64,000 nt of DNA, from assembly GCF_003285015.1 (NCBI RefSeq), contig NZ_QMFB01000025.1, positions 62,001-126,000 on the forward strand. The letters run 5' to 3'. Positions 54,093-62,229 of this stretch are shown one piece after another (position 1 is the first letter of the stretch; each line of letters begins with the position of its first letter). The position numbers and the translations under genes are program-made. The notes below the pieces were generated by a model. The model searched no databases. It saw only the letters and a list, made by a program, of their open reading frames with translations, and was not told where the DNA came from. The stretch is from Paenibacillus contaminans. GTDB taxonomy: Bacteria > Bacillota > Bacilli > Paenibacillales > NBRC-103111.

Positions 54093-54992
54093 ATGAAACA
54101 ATGGAGAACGAATGCGGCGGGTGCTTTCTTCACCTTGCCCAGTCTTCTCTTGACACTCGTGTTTACGGTTTATCCAATCTTTTGGGTGTTCCGGTACATG
54201 TTTTATGATTACAAAGGGTACGGCACACCCCGTTTCATCGGCTTGGACAACTTCCGCACCTTATGGTCGGATCATTTGCTGTGGAATTCCGTCGTCCAAA
54301 CATTCGTCTATGCGGGCGGGAAGCTGATTCTGACGCTGCCGCTGGCGCTCCTACTAGCGGTCATCCTCAATCGTGCGATCAAAGGGCGACAGCTTTTGCG
54401 GGCGATTTATTTCTTGCCGACGATTATCAGCTCTGCGGTGATTTCCGTTGTGTTTTTCATCGTGTTCAACTCGTACAACGGCATTTTGAATCAGTTTCTA
54501 ATCAAGCTCGGAATCACCGACAAAGGCATTGAATGGCTGGGACCGAAATACGCTATGCTGACGGTCATTCTCATCGCGGTATGGGGAGCGATCGGCAACT
54601 ATATGATTTTATTCATCGCCGGTTTGCAGAATATTCCGCATGAGGTTCATGAGAGCGCGGATTTAGATGGCGCGGGTGCCTTGCAAAAGTTTTGGTACAT
54701 CACGGTGCCGATGCTTGGTCCGGTGCTGCAGATGGTCATCATGCTTGCGATCATCAACTCACTCAAAAGCTATGAAAGCATCATGGTGCTGACGGACGGT
54801 GGGCCGATTGGCAAAACCGAAGTGATGTTTCTGTACCTGTATCGTCTCCTGTTCCCGACGCCATCGGCCAGCAGTGTACTGGAGCAGCAAATCGGCTACG
54901 GCAGCGCGGTCGGTTTCGTGACGGCGGTAATCGTCGGCGGCGTGACAGCCCTGTACTTTTATTTGTCCAGAAAGTTAAATCAAAACGTTTAA
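54093..54992 (+). CDS. Sugar ABC transporter permease, MalF type
   Basis: The ATG at 54093 is chosen; a GTG nine bases earlier is possible because AAAGG lies close to it. The 299-residue protein has six membrane helices and an EAA loop at VHESADLDGAGALQKF (about 185-200). It forms the importer pore with the next gene product. No ATPase gene is nearby. Confidence 0.93.
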   Translation: MKQWRTNAAGAFFTLPSLLLTLVFTVYPIFWVFRYMFYDYKGYGTPRFIGLDNFRTLWSDHLLWNSVVQTFVYAGGKLILTLPLALLLAVILNRAIKGRQLLRAIYFLPTIISSAVISVVFFIVFNSYNGILNQFLIKLGITDKGIEWLGPKYAMLTVILIAVWGAIGNYMILFIAGLQNIPHEVHESADLDGAGALQKFWYITVPMLGPVLQMVIMLAIINSLKSYESIMVLTDGGPIGKTEVMFLYLYRLLFPTPSASSVLEQQIGYGSAVGFVTAVIVGGVTALYFYLSRKLNQNV

Positions 54993-55031
54993 TCCCGTCT
55001 ATCTACCGTTTTTTTCTTGGAGGAATGAATC

Positions 55032-55919
55032 ATGCAGCAAGCAACTGCGGGAAAGCCCAAGCCGAGCGCTTCGAGCGGCGTCGTTCCCGTCTTTCTACGA
55101 CCCGGAACGATCTTTCTATGGATCTTTTTGCTGGTCATGGCGTTTCTCACGCTATTTCCGGTGCTTGTGGCCATCCTCGGTTCGTTCAAAACGAACGCCG
55201 AGTTGACCGCCGGCGCTACCATACTGCCGGAGACTTGGCACTTCTCCAACTACGAGGAGGCATGGAAGACGGCCAATTTTTCCCGTTATACGTGGAACAG
55301 CTTGTTTATCAGTCTAGCCACGACAGTGGGAACGCTGCTTGTCGCTTCGATGGCTGCCTATGGGGTGGATCGGCTGCGATTCATGGGCAGACGGATGTAT
55401 ATCTTCATTCAAGCGGCCACGATGTTTATCTCTGTCGGTCCGCTGGTGCTGCATCCGCAATTCCGAATCATGGTCTCGCTGCACTTGCAAACTTCGCTGT
55501 GGGGCGTCGTTATTTTGCTGGTCAGCGCCCACGCAGCCACTTACTTCATCCTGTTTAGCTTCGTCAAGGCAATTCCGCGGGAGCTGGACGAGGCCGCCAA
55601 AATCGACGGCAGCTCGATGCTGGGCACGTATTGGCGGATCATCCTGCCTTTGCTTGGGCCGGGGCTGGGGGTATCGGCGCTGTTTACGTTCCGTGCGGCT
55701 TGGAATGAATACATTATGCCGCTCGTGTTCACGATGAGCCAGCCGAAATTGCAGCCGCTCACGGTAGGCTTGTCCAACTTACGCTACGGCGCTGCTGCGG
55801 CTGCGCAAACGCACTATATGATGGCCGGCGCCTGTCTGTCGATCCTGCCCCTACTCATCGTTTACGTGTTTGCCAACAAATCGTTTATGCAGATGACGGC
55901 AGGTTCGCTCAAAGGATAA
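55032..55919 (+). CDS. Sugar ABC transporter permease, MalG type
   Basis: GGAGGAATGAATC precedes the ATG. The 295-residue protein has six membrane helices and the EAA loop PRELDEAAKIDGSSMLGTYW (about 180-199). It is the last gene of the kinase-regulator-receptor-permease operon, closed by a terminator 19 bases downstream. Confidence 0.93.
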   Translation: MQQATAGKPKPSASSGVVPVFLRPGTIFLWIFLLVMAFLTLFPVLVAILGSFKTNAELTAGATILPETWHFSNYEEAWKTANFSRYTWNSLFISLATTVGTLLVASMAAYGVDRLRFMGRRMYIFIQAATMFISVGPLVLHPQFRIMVSLHLQTSLWGVVILLVSAHAATYFILFSFVKAIPRELDEAAKIDGSSMLGTYWRIILPLLGPGLGVSALFTFRAAWNEYIMPLVFTMSQPKLQPLTVGLSNLRYGAAAAAQTHYMMAGACLSILPLLIVYVFANKSFMQMTAGSLKG

Positions 55920-55937
55920 TACCTGCTTTCATACAAG

Positions 55938-55968
55938 CCAGCCCTCGCTCTTGCGTGGGCTGGTTTTT
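55938..55968 (+). terminator. Intrinsic terminator of the 49-56 kb operon
   Basis: Arms CCAGCCC and GGGCTGG followed by five T. The 240 bases to the next gene hold no ORF. Confidence 0.85.
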
Positions 55969-56207
55969 GCAGTGTGCGCGTCTCGGATCCTCTTGCCTGA
56001 ACACCGAGAACAGTTAGTGTTAGGCGACTAATAAAATATTTACTTCTAGATAATGCGTTCCTGCAGCAAGATCTTATGGCTAACTGGAAGGATTGGACCC
56101 TAAGGATAGAGAATATTTTACAAAAATATTGATTACTTGTTAGATTAACCTGTCGGCCGGCATCAATTAGACAAGAGGTGAAATTAAACACTGGAGGTAT
56201 CGAGAAA

Positions 56208-57044
56208 ATGGTAGAGATGGCCGGAAGTATTTCAAGGATAGAGACGGAAGTTATGACCACGCCGAACTTTCGCTTCGATGGCGGATTTATTATGGTGCCA
56301 AATGAGCAGTTTGAAGAGGCGGTGGGATGGTATCGCGAAAAAATGGGGTGGAGGCTGAAGGGGACGGGATACCGAATCGCCTTTTTCAAGATGCCAGAGA
56401 AAGGACAAGCCAATCTGCTTGCTTATGACCCGGGCAACGAGCATTTCACGTCTGAAGGCACCGCGGAAGGTCATTCCCGATTTTGTTTTCGCACCGCAAA
56501 TTTGGAGCAAGCGCTGGAATATTTCCGGGGACATGGCGTGGAAAGTGCAGAACCGGTGTTTCTCCCGGACGGTACATTGGCCGCGGATATCGTCGCCTTT
56601 GGCGGAGCCAAACTGACCTTGACTGAGGATCGCAAGCTCGAAGGCAAACATCCCGAGTCTAGAGTATTATGTTACGGCTTAAAACCATTGTGGCTGGGGG
56701 TGACCGATCTAGCGGCATCACAGGAATGGTATGAGAAGACGCTCGGCTTGAAGCCGGGCAAAAAAAACTACATGGATCAGGGCTTTGCCCTTATGCGCGA
56801 TGAAAGGTATAAGTGGGACTTCGTATGGCTGCAGAAAGTTCCCGCCGGGTCACACCCGCATCGGACAAACCCAAGCGCGCGGCTCTATTTGCAAATCAAG
56901 AAAAGAAGCGATTTGTTCGAGGCACGTCGCTGGTTGATAGAACGGGGAATCGAAACAAGCGAAATCGTCGGGGATCGGTTAAAATGCTTCCATTTCTACG
57001 ATCCTGATGGTAACCGCTTAAATGCCTGGAGCTATCATAACTGA
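56208..57044 (+). CDS. VOC (glyoxalase/bleomycin-resistance fold) family protein, two domains
   Basis: GGAGG lies 10 bases before the ATG at 56208. The 278-residue protein has two vicinal-oxygen-chelate modules: residues about 22-140 (FEEAVGWYREKMGWRL ... HSRFCFRTANLEQALEYF) and about 160-278 (LGVTDLAASQEWYEKTLGLK ... HFYDPDGNRLNAWS). The second has the terminal Glu/Asn-type ligand region replaced (NRLNAW). The substrate is unknown. A 10-bp hairpin follows at 57079-57108. Confidence 0.88.
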   Translation: MVEMAGSISRIETEVMTTPNFRFDGGFIMVPNEQFEEAVGWYREKMGWRLKGTGYRIAFFKMPEKGQANLLAYDPGNEHFTSEGTAEGHSRFCFRTANLEQALEYFRGHGVESAEPVFLPDGTLAADIVAFGGAKLTLTEDRKLEGKHPESRVLCYGLKPLWLGVTDLAASQEWYEKTLGLKPGKKNYMDQGFALMRDERYKWDFVWLQKVPAGSHPHRTNPSARLYLQIKKRSDLFEARRWLIERGIETSEIVGDRLKCFHFYDPDGNRLNAWSYHN

Positions 57045-57078
57045 GCCGAACAAATTGATTTCATTTTGGCTCAATGAT

Positions 57079-57108
57079 AGGGCCATCCATCCTTTGTGGG
57101 ATGGTCCT
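57079..57108 (+). terminator. Hairpin after the VOC gene
   Basis: Arms AGGGCCATCC and GGATGGTCCT pair over 10 positions with one G-T. No T run follows, so termination may be weak. Confidence 0.55.
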
Positions 57109-57177
57109 AAACTTGTCGTTATAGACAGCGCGGAAAACCGTATCACATATATGTGGTAAAGCGTAGAAGGTTGATTA

Positions 57178-57262
57178 AGCTAAACGGGTACGATTGCGGA
57201 GGAGCTTGCCAAGCGGCGGCTCCTCTTTATTTGTTTAAGTAACGGGCAAGATAACGCAACTA
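57178..57262 (+). repeat. Dispersed repeat copy 10 (class B, complete)
   Basis: Left end GCTAAACGGGTACGATTGCG, hairpin GGAGGAGCTTGCC/GGCGGCTCCTC (57198-57225) followed by TTTATTTG, and right end AAGTAACGGGCAAGATAAC. Confidence 0.88.
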
Positions 57263-57323
57263 AATAGCACCTTTCTACGTCCAGTAGAACACATGTCAAT
57301 AGTTATGATAGGGGATTATCTGG

Positions 57324-57779
57324 ATGAAAAAAATAATAATTTGTGTAACTGTCGTCATTTTATTGTTTACGGGTTGCAACAGCGGAAAAGAGTGTTCAAA
57401 CAAGAACGCTAAATGTATCGAGGATTGGAGTAATGAAGATGTCAAAGAGATCATTGTATATATGATAGATCCAAAAGGAAACAAAGGAACTACAGCTGTT
57501 GTCCAGGATCGAAAGAAAATAGATTTTATTCTGAATACAATGCAGACGGCAGAGCCGATGCCTGGTGATCTAAAAGTCATTCCTCCAGACTATGAAGCTG
57601 AAATTGTTTTAAAAGATAAAAACATAACCCCTTCTTCTATTCAATTATGGCTTCCTTCAGAAAGCGAAGGTATGATAGTGTTCTCAGATAGTAGTAGTCA
57701 GGGTTATAAGGTTACAAAAGAGCAGAATAAAGGAATTAAGGAAATTATAGAGTCAGTTAGGATATATCCTGCGAAATGA
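57324..57779 (+). CDS. Small hypothetical lipoprotein
   Basis: The 151-residue protein has a short lipoprotein signal with lipobox FTGC (Cys about residue 18). The body (VYMIDPKGNKGTTAVV, DRKKIDFILNTMQTAEP) resembles small Bacillus lipoproteins with a cystatin-like or YhfM-type fold, but no firm family was recognised. The ribosome site is weak. It lies between two repeat copies. Confidence 0.75.
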   Translation: MKKIIICVTVVILLFTGCNSGKECSNKNAKCIEDWSNEDVKEIIVYMIDPKGNKGTTAVVQDRKKIDFILNTMQTAEPMPGDLKVIPPDYEAEIVLKDKNITPSSIQLWLPSESEGMIVFSDSSSQGYKVTKEQNKGIKEIIESVRIYPAK

Positions 57780-57799
57780 ACATGTGTAAGAGTTCTTCA

Positions 57800-57876
57800 A
57801 AAAAGGGTTGATTTTTCAACTAAGCCTGTTGGCGTGAATCCGGCAGGCTTTTCAGCTAATAGGCAGGATTGTGTAA
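57800..57876 (+). repeat. Dispersed repeat copy 11 (class A-like)
   Basis: Hairpin AAGCCTGTTGG/CCGGCAGGCTT (57822-57850) and right end GCTAATAGGCAGGATTGTG; the left end is degenerate. Confidence 0.65.
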
Positions 57877-57947
57877 CACCATGTTGAATCCTAAAGGTAT
57901 CAATTCAATAAGAGGCAACCAAATGGATTTGAAATGAGGTGCGGCCA

Positions 57948-58244
57948 TTGCAAGGCTATGATGATTTATTGGATTTACTAATCGAAATAAGAAACTTTTT
58001 CGATTCGCCAAATACCAATGTTATATGGTCGAGATATGAAAAAGTTGAGGATGTTATAACTGATTTGGATGTAATTAGACAACGGCTTGAACAAAGAGAT
58101 CGTAAAGTGATATCGGAGCTTAAAATCTTATTTGCGCCAACAGGGGCCTATCAGGAGATTTCAATAAGCAGTGACTGTGGTGAGAAGTTTGTTGAGTTAG
58201 CCGCAAGGTTCGACCATATTATCAAATCAACACGGTTAGATTAA
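57948..58244 (+). CDS. Hypothetical protein, 98 residues
   Basis: A TTG start at 57948 has GAGGTG 7 bases upstream; a GTG at 57939 overlaps that site. The product is a soluble helical protein (DDLLDLLIEIRNFFDS, VITDLDVIRQRLEQRDRK). No family was recognised. The TAA stop belongs to a repeat end, TTAACGGGTAGTTTAGTAAC. Confidence 0.65.
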   Translation: MQGYDDLLDLLIEIRNFFDSPNTNVIWSRYEKVEDVITDLDVIRQRLEQRDRKVISELKILFAPTGAYQEISISSDCGEKFVELAARFDHIIKSTRLD

Positions 58245-58260
58245 CGGGTAGTTTAGTAAC
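58241..58260 (+). repeat. Dispersed repeat end without hairpin
   Basis: TTAACGGGTAGTTTAGTAAC resembles the family end; its TAA ends the preceding gene. No hairpin follows. Confidence 0.5.
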
Positions 58261-58308
58261 AAAATCGATTATGATACAGTTTATTTAGCGTGATGATGGA
58301 GGTTTTTA

Positions 58309-58614
58309 ATGGGGTTTGATGTTTTATTGTTCGATAATAATAACAGACTCGTTTCGATACTTAAAATTGAAGAAGAAGTACATAAAGAGATATTTGCATC
58401 CCATAAACGTTGGGCGTGTTATTTATTTCTCAGAAAATTAAGCGATTATTATCGAACAAACCAGGAATTCAGCGGAAAGACATTGGAAGGATTGATAAAT
58501 GACCTGATTAACTATAAGCCTCTTATGACTGCTGAATACCATACAACAGTACAGTCTTTGTTAGATGCTATTTTGGATAAGAATGTGCAAAAAATTCGAG
58601 TAAGTGGCGATTAG
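58309..58614 (+). CDS. Hypothetical protein, 101 residues
   Basis: GGAGG lies 7 bases before the ATG. The soluble product (DVLLFDNNNRLVSILKI, KRWACYLFLRKLSDYY, GLINDLINYKPLM) is not recognised. It may be an immunity-type or contact-dependent accessory protein, but nothing proves this. It lies between two repeat elements and reads on the same strand. Confidence 0.65.
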   Translation: MGFDVLLFDNNNRLVSILKIEEEVHKEIFASHKRWACYLFLRKLSDYYRTNQEFSGKTLEGLINDLINYKPLMTAEYHTTVQSLLDAILDKNVQKIRVSGD

Positions 58615-58619
58615 CATCA

Positions 58620-58690
58620 CCCTAACGGGTACGATAGTTGAGGAGCTTGCAGCGATGCACTCCTCATTTTCATTGAAGTACCGGGCAGAT
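58620..58690 (+). repeat. Dispersed repeat copy 12 (class B, complete)
   Basis: Left end CCTAACGGGTACGATAGTTG, hairpin GAGGAG.../...CTCCTC (58639-58664) followed by ATTTTCATT, and right end AAGTACCGGGCAGATTTG. Confidence 0.85.
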
Positions 58691-58721
58691 TTGCCTAATG
58701 AATGTTTAGATACTGCAAACG

Positions 58722-58762
58722 AAATATGGAGCAGATGGCCAAGTGCCATCTGCTCCATATTT
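58722..58762. terminator. Bidirectional terminator, 16-bp perfect stem
   Basis: ATATGGAGCAGATGGC (58724-58739) and its exact complement (58745-58760) with loop CAAGT. It separates the plus-strand hypothetical gene from the convergent AKR gene. Confidence 0.88.
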
Positions 58763-58793
58763 TGTGGAATCTATTTTATTATTCAAAAGATGA

Positions 58794-59645
58794 TCAGATA
58801 TCGAGTTTGCGGGTACCGATCCACTTCACCATAACTGGATCACGATGTGAAAAGAACAGGCTCTCTTTTGTATCCAACGTAGCAATCGATTCCATATCTT
58901 TTTGGCTTAGTTCGAAATCGAAGATATTGAAGTTTTCAATAATTCTTTCTTTACGAACCGACTTCGGAATCACGACGATTTCTCTTTGCGTCAACCACCG
59001 TAAAACCACTTGTGCGACGGTTTTCTTGTGCATCTCGGCTATGGACACCAATACCTCGTTCTGGAACAAGTTATTTTTGCCTTCGGCGAAAGGCGCCCAG
59101 GATTGGATTTGAACATTGTTCTCTTTCATGAATGCCGCACTTTCGATTTGTTGGTTGAACGGGTGTGTTTCCACCTGGTTTACGGCTGGGATAACTTCAT
59201 TATGAATGATCAAATCGATCAGGCGATCCGGGTGGAAGTTACTAACCCCGATGGCGCGGATCTTTCCTTCTCGATACAGTTCCTCCATTACGCGCCATGA
59301 ACCGTGCACATCGCCAAATGGCTGATGGATCAAATACAGATCCAAATAATCCAACTGCAATCTTTGCAGCGATGTTTCGAATGCTTTCTTTGTGCGCTCG
59401 TAACCGGCATCCTGCACCCAAAGTTTCGTGGTGATAAACAATTTCTCTCTCGCCACGCCACTCCGTTTGATGGCTTTGCCAACTGCTTCTTCATTCATAT
59501 AAGAGGCAGCTGTATCAATCAGACGATAGCCTGCCGTAATGGCGTCATAAACGCTTTGTTCACATTCATTTAGATCAGCCATCTGAAAAACGCCAAAACC
59601 GATAATTGGCATTTCAACACCATTGTTCAATACTACTCTTTTCAT
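58794..59645 (-). CDS. Aldo/keto reductase
   Basis: AGGAGGATTTGC precedes the ATG. The 283-residue protein has the AKR tetrad: Asp in LIDTAASYMNE (about 44), Tyr in the same motif, Lys in ITTKLW (about 74), and His in YLIHQPFG (about 107). The NADPH region IPKSVRKERIIEN is present. It resembles AKR5 members that reduce glyoxals or diketogluconate. It is divergent from an AraC regulator that probably controls it. Confidence 0.94.
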   Translation of the reverse strand: MKRVVLNNGVEMPIIGFGVFQMADLNECEQSVYDAITAGYRLIDTAASYMNEEAVGKAIKRSGVAREKLFITTKLWVQDAGYERTKKAFETSLQRLQLDYLDLYLIHQPFGDVHGSWRVMEELYREGKIRAIGVSNFHPDRLIDLIIHNEVIPAVNQVETHPFNQQIESAAFMKENNVQIQSWAPFAEGKNNLFQNEVLVSIAEMHKKTVAQVVLRWLTQREIVVIPKSVRKERIIENFNIFDFELSQKDMESIATLDTKESLFFSHRDPVMVKWIGTRKLDI

Positions 59646-59813
59646 GCAAATCCTCCTGATTTTTATTATTATGTTTAAATCGACTTATTCCTATCCATTA
59701 CATCCATACCAAGCTCACTTAATCGCTGCCTTCATCTCCTTATTATGCACCGGATGACAAAGCGAAGGTTATCCCATTCGTACCAAATGTTTGCCTAATC
59801 CTCTCACTACCAC

Positions 59814-59842
59814 TTATGAAACAGTTAAATATGGACTATACT
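59814..59842 (+). promoter_or_regulatory. Probable promoter of the AraC gene
   Basis: TTATGA (59814-59819), 17-base spacer, TATACT (59837-59842), 34 bases before the ATG. Confidence 0.5.
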
Positions 59843-59875
59843 CGAGCTAAAGAAGGAATGAACAGGGAGGATTAA

Positions 59876-60790
59876 ATGTCTGAAATAATTACAAAACAGC
59901 AGAATGAGCTGGCCAAAATTATTGAGCGTTACTCAGAAAAGGACGGTGTTCACCCAACCTCTATTCCGTCCTTATTTTTTATGCGCGACTCCAATGCGTC
60001 CGTACCAAACCATGGTGTTTACAAACCTTCCTTCTGTATTGTGGTTCAAGGCGCGAAAGAGGTATGGTTGGGACAAGAACGGTTTAGGTATAGTCCTGCC
60101 GATTACCTTGTTGCATCCGTTCACCTGCCGGTTACCGCCCAAGTAACTGAAGCCACCCCTGACGTTCCATATCTTGGTTTCAAACTTGAATTTACGGCGA
60201 AACAAATCCTAGAGGTTCTGCGTGATTCAGAAATTCGTGTAGGACCGAGAGAATATGCAAAGCGAGGAATGTTTGTCAGCCGGATGGAGATGCCTTTGTT
60301 GGATGCAGTCATCCGGTTAGCTCGTTTGCTGGACGAACCGAAGGATATCCCGATCCTTGCCCCGTTGTTTACGAAGGAAATTCTGTATAGGATTCTGCAA
60401 GGACAGCATGGGGCTACGCTTGAACAAATTGCAATAGAGGGTAGCTCCGCCCGTCAAATCAAAGACGTGATCGACCATATCACGAATAATTATGCTCTTT
60501 CATTTCGGATTGAAGAACTTGCCGAAATAGCGAATATGAGTGTTTCTTCGTTTCATCGACACTTTAAAGAAGTAACTGCCATGAGCCCGATTCAGTTCCA
60601 AAAACAACTGAGGCTTCAGGAAGCCCGCCGCCTATTATTAACGGAGTCAGAAGACGCCACTGATGCAGCATTTCGAGTAGGCTATGAAAGTCCCTCGCAA
60701 TTCAGCCGTGAGTATTCTCGAATGTTCGGATTCCCGCCTAGACAGGATATAAAGCGCCTGAAAGCTATAGAAAAAACGAAAACATGCTAA
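59876..60790 (+). CDS. AraC family regulator with AraC_N (PF06719-type) domain
   Basis: GGGAGG precedes the ATG. The 304-residue protein has an N-terminal effector domain (SIPSLFFMRDSNASVPNHGV, VYKPSFCIVVQGAKEVWLG) and a C-terminal helix-turn-helix pair (about 205-295) with MSVSSFHRHFKEVTAMSPIQ and VGYESPSQFSREYSRMFG. Regulators of this type often sit divergent to an aldo/keto reductase or dehydrogenase, as here. Confidence 0.92.
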   Translation: MSEIITKQQNELAKIIERYSEKDGVHPTSIPSLFFMRDSNASVPNHGVYKPSFCIVVQGAKEVWLGQERFRYSPADYLVASVHLPVTAQVTEATPDVPYLGFKLEFTAKQILEVLRDSEIRVGPREYAKRGMFVSRMEMPLLDAVIRLARLLDEPKDIPILAPLFTKEILYRILQGQHGATLEQIAIEGSSARQIKDVIDHITNNYALSFRIEELAEIANMSVSSFHRHFKEVTAMSPIQFQKQLRLQEARRLLLTESEDATDAAFRVGYESPSQFSREYSRMFGFPPRQDIKRLKAIEKTKTC

Positions 60791-60802
60791 ATTTAGTTCG
60801 TG

Positions 60803-60897
60803 GTTAAACTATCGGGTCCATTAACTCGATAAAACTTAAAACGGCAGCCGGCCAAAACAATCGGTTGCCGTTTCTCAACTAACGGGCAGGAAGTTCA
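60803..60897 (+). repeat. Dispersed repeat copy 13 (class A, complete)
   Basis: Left part AAACTATCGGGTCCATTAAC, hairpin ACGGCAGCCGGCC/TCGGTTGCCGT (60841-60871) followed by TTCTC, and right end ACTAACGGGCAGGAAG. It terminates the AraC gene. Confidence 0.8.
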
Positions 60898-60986
60898 ATA
60901 ACTTCGCGAAAACTTTATGTTGACGAAATTCTGCGATGAACGCACCAATAGAGGGAGAACCACTAATTCCGATATGCTGACATTTT

Positions 60987-61016
60987 CGTGCAGAAAATGC
61001 ACGGTATTCATTTTTT
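60987..61016 (+). other. Short hairpin with T run upstream of the RobA-like gene
   Basis: CGTGCA/TGCACG (60987-60992, 60998-61003) with loop GAAAA, followed by six T at 61011. It could be an attenuator or an operator for the gene 37 bases downstream. Confidence 0.45.
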
Positions 61017-61052
61017 ATCTGCGATAAAATTTAACTTGAAGGGAGGGTAACG

Positions 61053-61901
61053 ATGGATTGGTTGGACAGGATGAATAGCGCCATGGAATATATTGAAACA
61101 AACCTAGCGGACAATATCTCATATGATGAAATAGCGCAGAGAGCCTGTTGCTCTACTTATCATTTTCAAAGAATGTTTCCGTTTATTACTGGAGTATCGT
61201 TATCTGAGTACATTCGACGTCGACGGTTGACATTGGCAGCATTTGAACTGCAGACAACAGATGCAAAGGTTATTGATGTAGCTATGAAATATGGATATGA
61301 TTCGCCAGAAGCGTTTGCACGGGCGTTTAAGAATCTTCATGGGATCGTGCCAATATCTGCGCGCGATAAAGGCGTTTCTCTAAAAGCCTATCCTCGAATG
61401 TCCTTTCACATTTCAATAAAAGGAGATGTCGAAATGAATTACCGCATCGAATCAAAAGGGTCTTTTGAGATGTTTGGAGCTTATGGTCTGGTCAAATCCG
61501 ACCCCCAAAAAGTATATGCTGAAGTTGCTCAATTCCGTCAACAATGTGATGTAGACGGCAGTGTTGAAGAGATGAATGGATTACTGGGACGCTTTAGTAA
61601 CACCATCTTGCATGCTGCCTTATATGATCATACAGGAACATCTTTTAAATACATGGTAAGTTACTTTTTGCCAAAAGGGCTTGAAATTCCGGAGAGATTT
61701 ACAAAACTTTCTATCCCGGCATTAACGTGGGCGATTTTCCCGGAACCGCAATGTGATTTAATAAAGTTATGGGGACGGATTTATTCCGAATGGTTTCCGA
61801 CATCGGAATACGAACAGGTTGAAGGCCCTACCTTCGAAATGTATTATGGAATGACAGGGCATATTACCGGGGAGATTTGGATACCTGTGAAGAAAAAATA
61901 A
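61053..61901 (+). CDS. AraC family regulator with GyrI-like effector domain (Rob/SoxS-like)
   Basis: AGGGAGGG precedes the ATG. The 282-residue protein has its AraC helix-turn-helix at the N-terminus (about 8-105; STYHFQRMFPFITGVSLSEY and YGYDSPEAFARAFKNLHG) and a GyrI-like domain at the C-terminus (about 125-282; MNYRIESKGSFEMFGAYGLV, ALTWAIFPEP). Such regulators bind drugs or other small ligands and activate stress genes. Confidence 0.93.
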   Translation: MDWLDRMNSAMEYIETNLADNISYDEIAQRACCSTYHFQRMFPFITGVSLSEYIRRRRLTLAAFELQTTDAKVIDVAMKYGYDSPEAFARAFKNLHGIVPISARDKGVSLKAYPRMSFHISIKGDVEMNYRIESKGSFEMFGAYGLVKSDPQKVYAEVAQFRQQCDVDGSVEEMNGLLGRFSNTILHAALYDHTGTSFKYMVSYFLPKGLEIPERFTKLSIPALTWAIFPEPQCDLIKLWGRIYSEWFPTSEYEQVEGPTFEMYYGMTGHITGEIWIPVKKK

Positions 61902-61904
61902 CTT

Positions 61905-62003
61905 GTTATTCATGCGACACGCCTGTGTTTCTCATCGGGCACCCGTCGTACTACCTAAAATTCGGATTCGAACAAGAGCGACCACACGGCTTTGAACTAT
62001 AGC
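61905..62003 (+). pseudogene. GNAT acetyltransferase C-terminal remnant
   Basis: The frame reads PVFLIGHPSYYLKFGFEQER then PHGF, ending at TAG (62001-62003). This is the terminal YYxxFGF block of YhbS-like N-acetyltransferases. The rest of the gene is missing; it is fused directly behind the RobA-like gene. The gap 61902-62229 has no other gene. Confidence 0.6.
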
Positions 62004-62038
62004 AATTCCGATGTACAGAACGCCGGAATCAAAGGAGA

Positions 62039-62067
62039 GCGCCCGCAACATTGTAGGCGCCCTTTTT
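62039..62067 (+). terminator. Hairpin with T run after the GNAT remnant
   Basis: GCGCC (62039-62043) and GGCGC (62056-62060) followed by CCTTTTT. Confidence 0.45.
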
Positions 62068-62229
62068 CTTTTTATTTGCATCTGTCGCAACATCGCTATC
62101 ATCTTCCGCATCCGCGTAATCACTGGCTTCTCCAACCCACACCAATGCGACCGAAGCATCTCCGACTTCACAATGTGAAATGATTAAGGCGCCGGCCATC
62201 ACGCCGACGCCCCACCTCGTTCCCAATTC

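Noticed and set aside
25285..60897. Integron-type attC sites between the small genes
   Set aside because: The gene-plus-hairpin layout is similar, but the TAACGGG ends are direct repeats in one orientation; the inverted RYYYAAC/GTTRRRY cores are absent and no integrase gene was seen.
25285..60897. CRISPR array
   Set aside because: Repeats are kilobases apart with genes between them, vary in sequence and have no uniform spacers; no cas genes.
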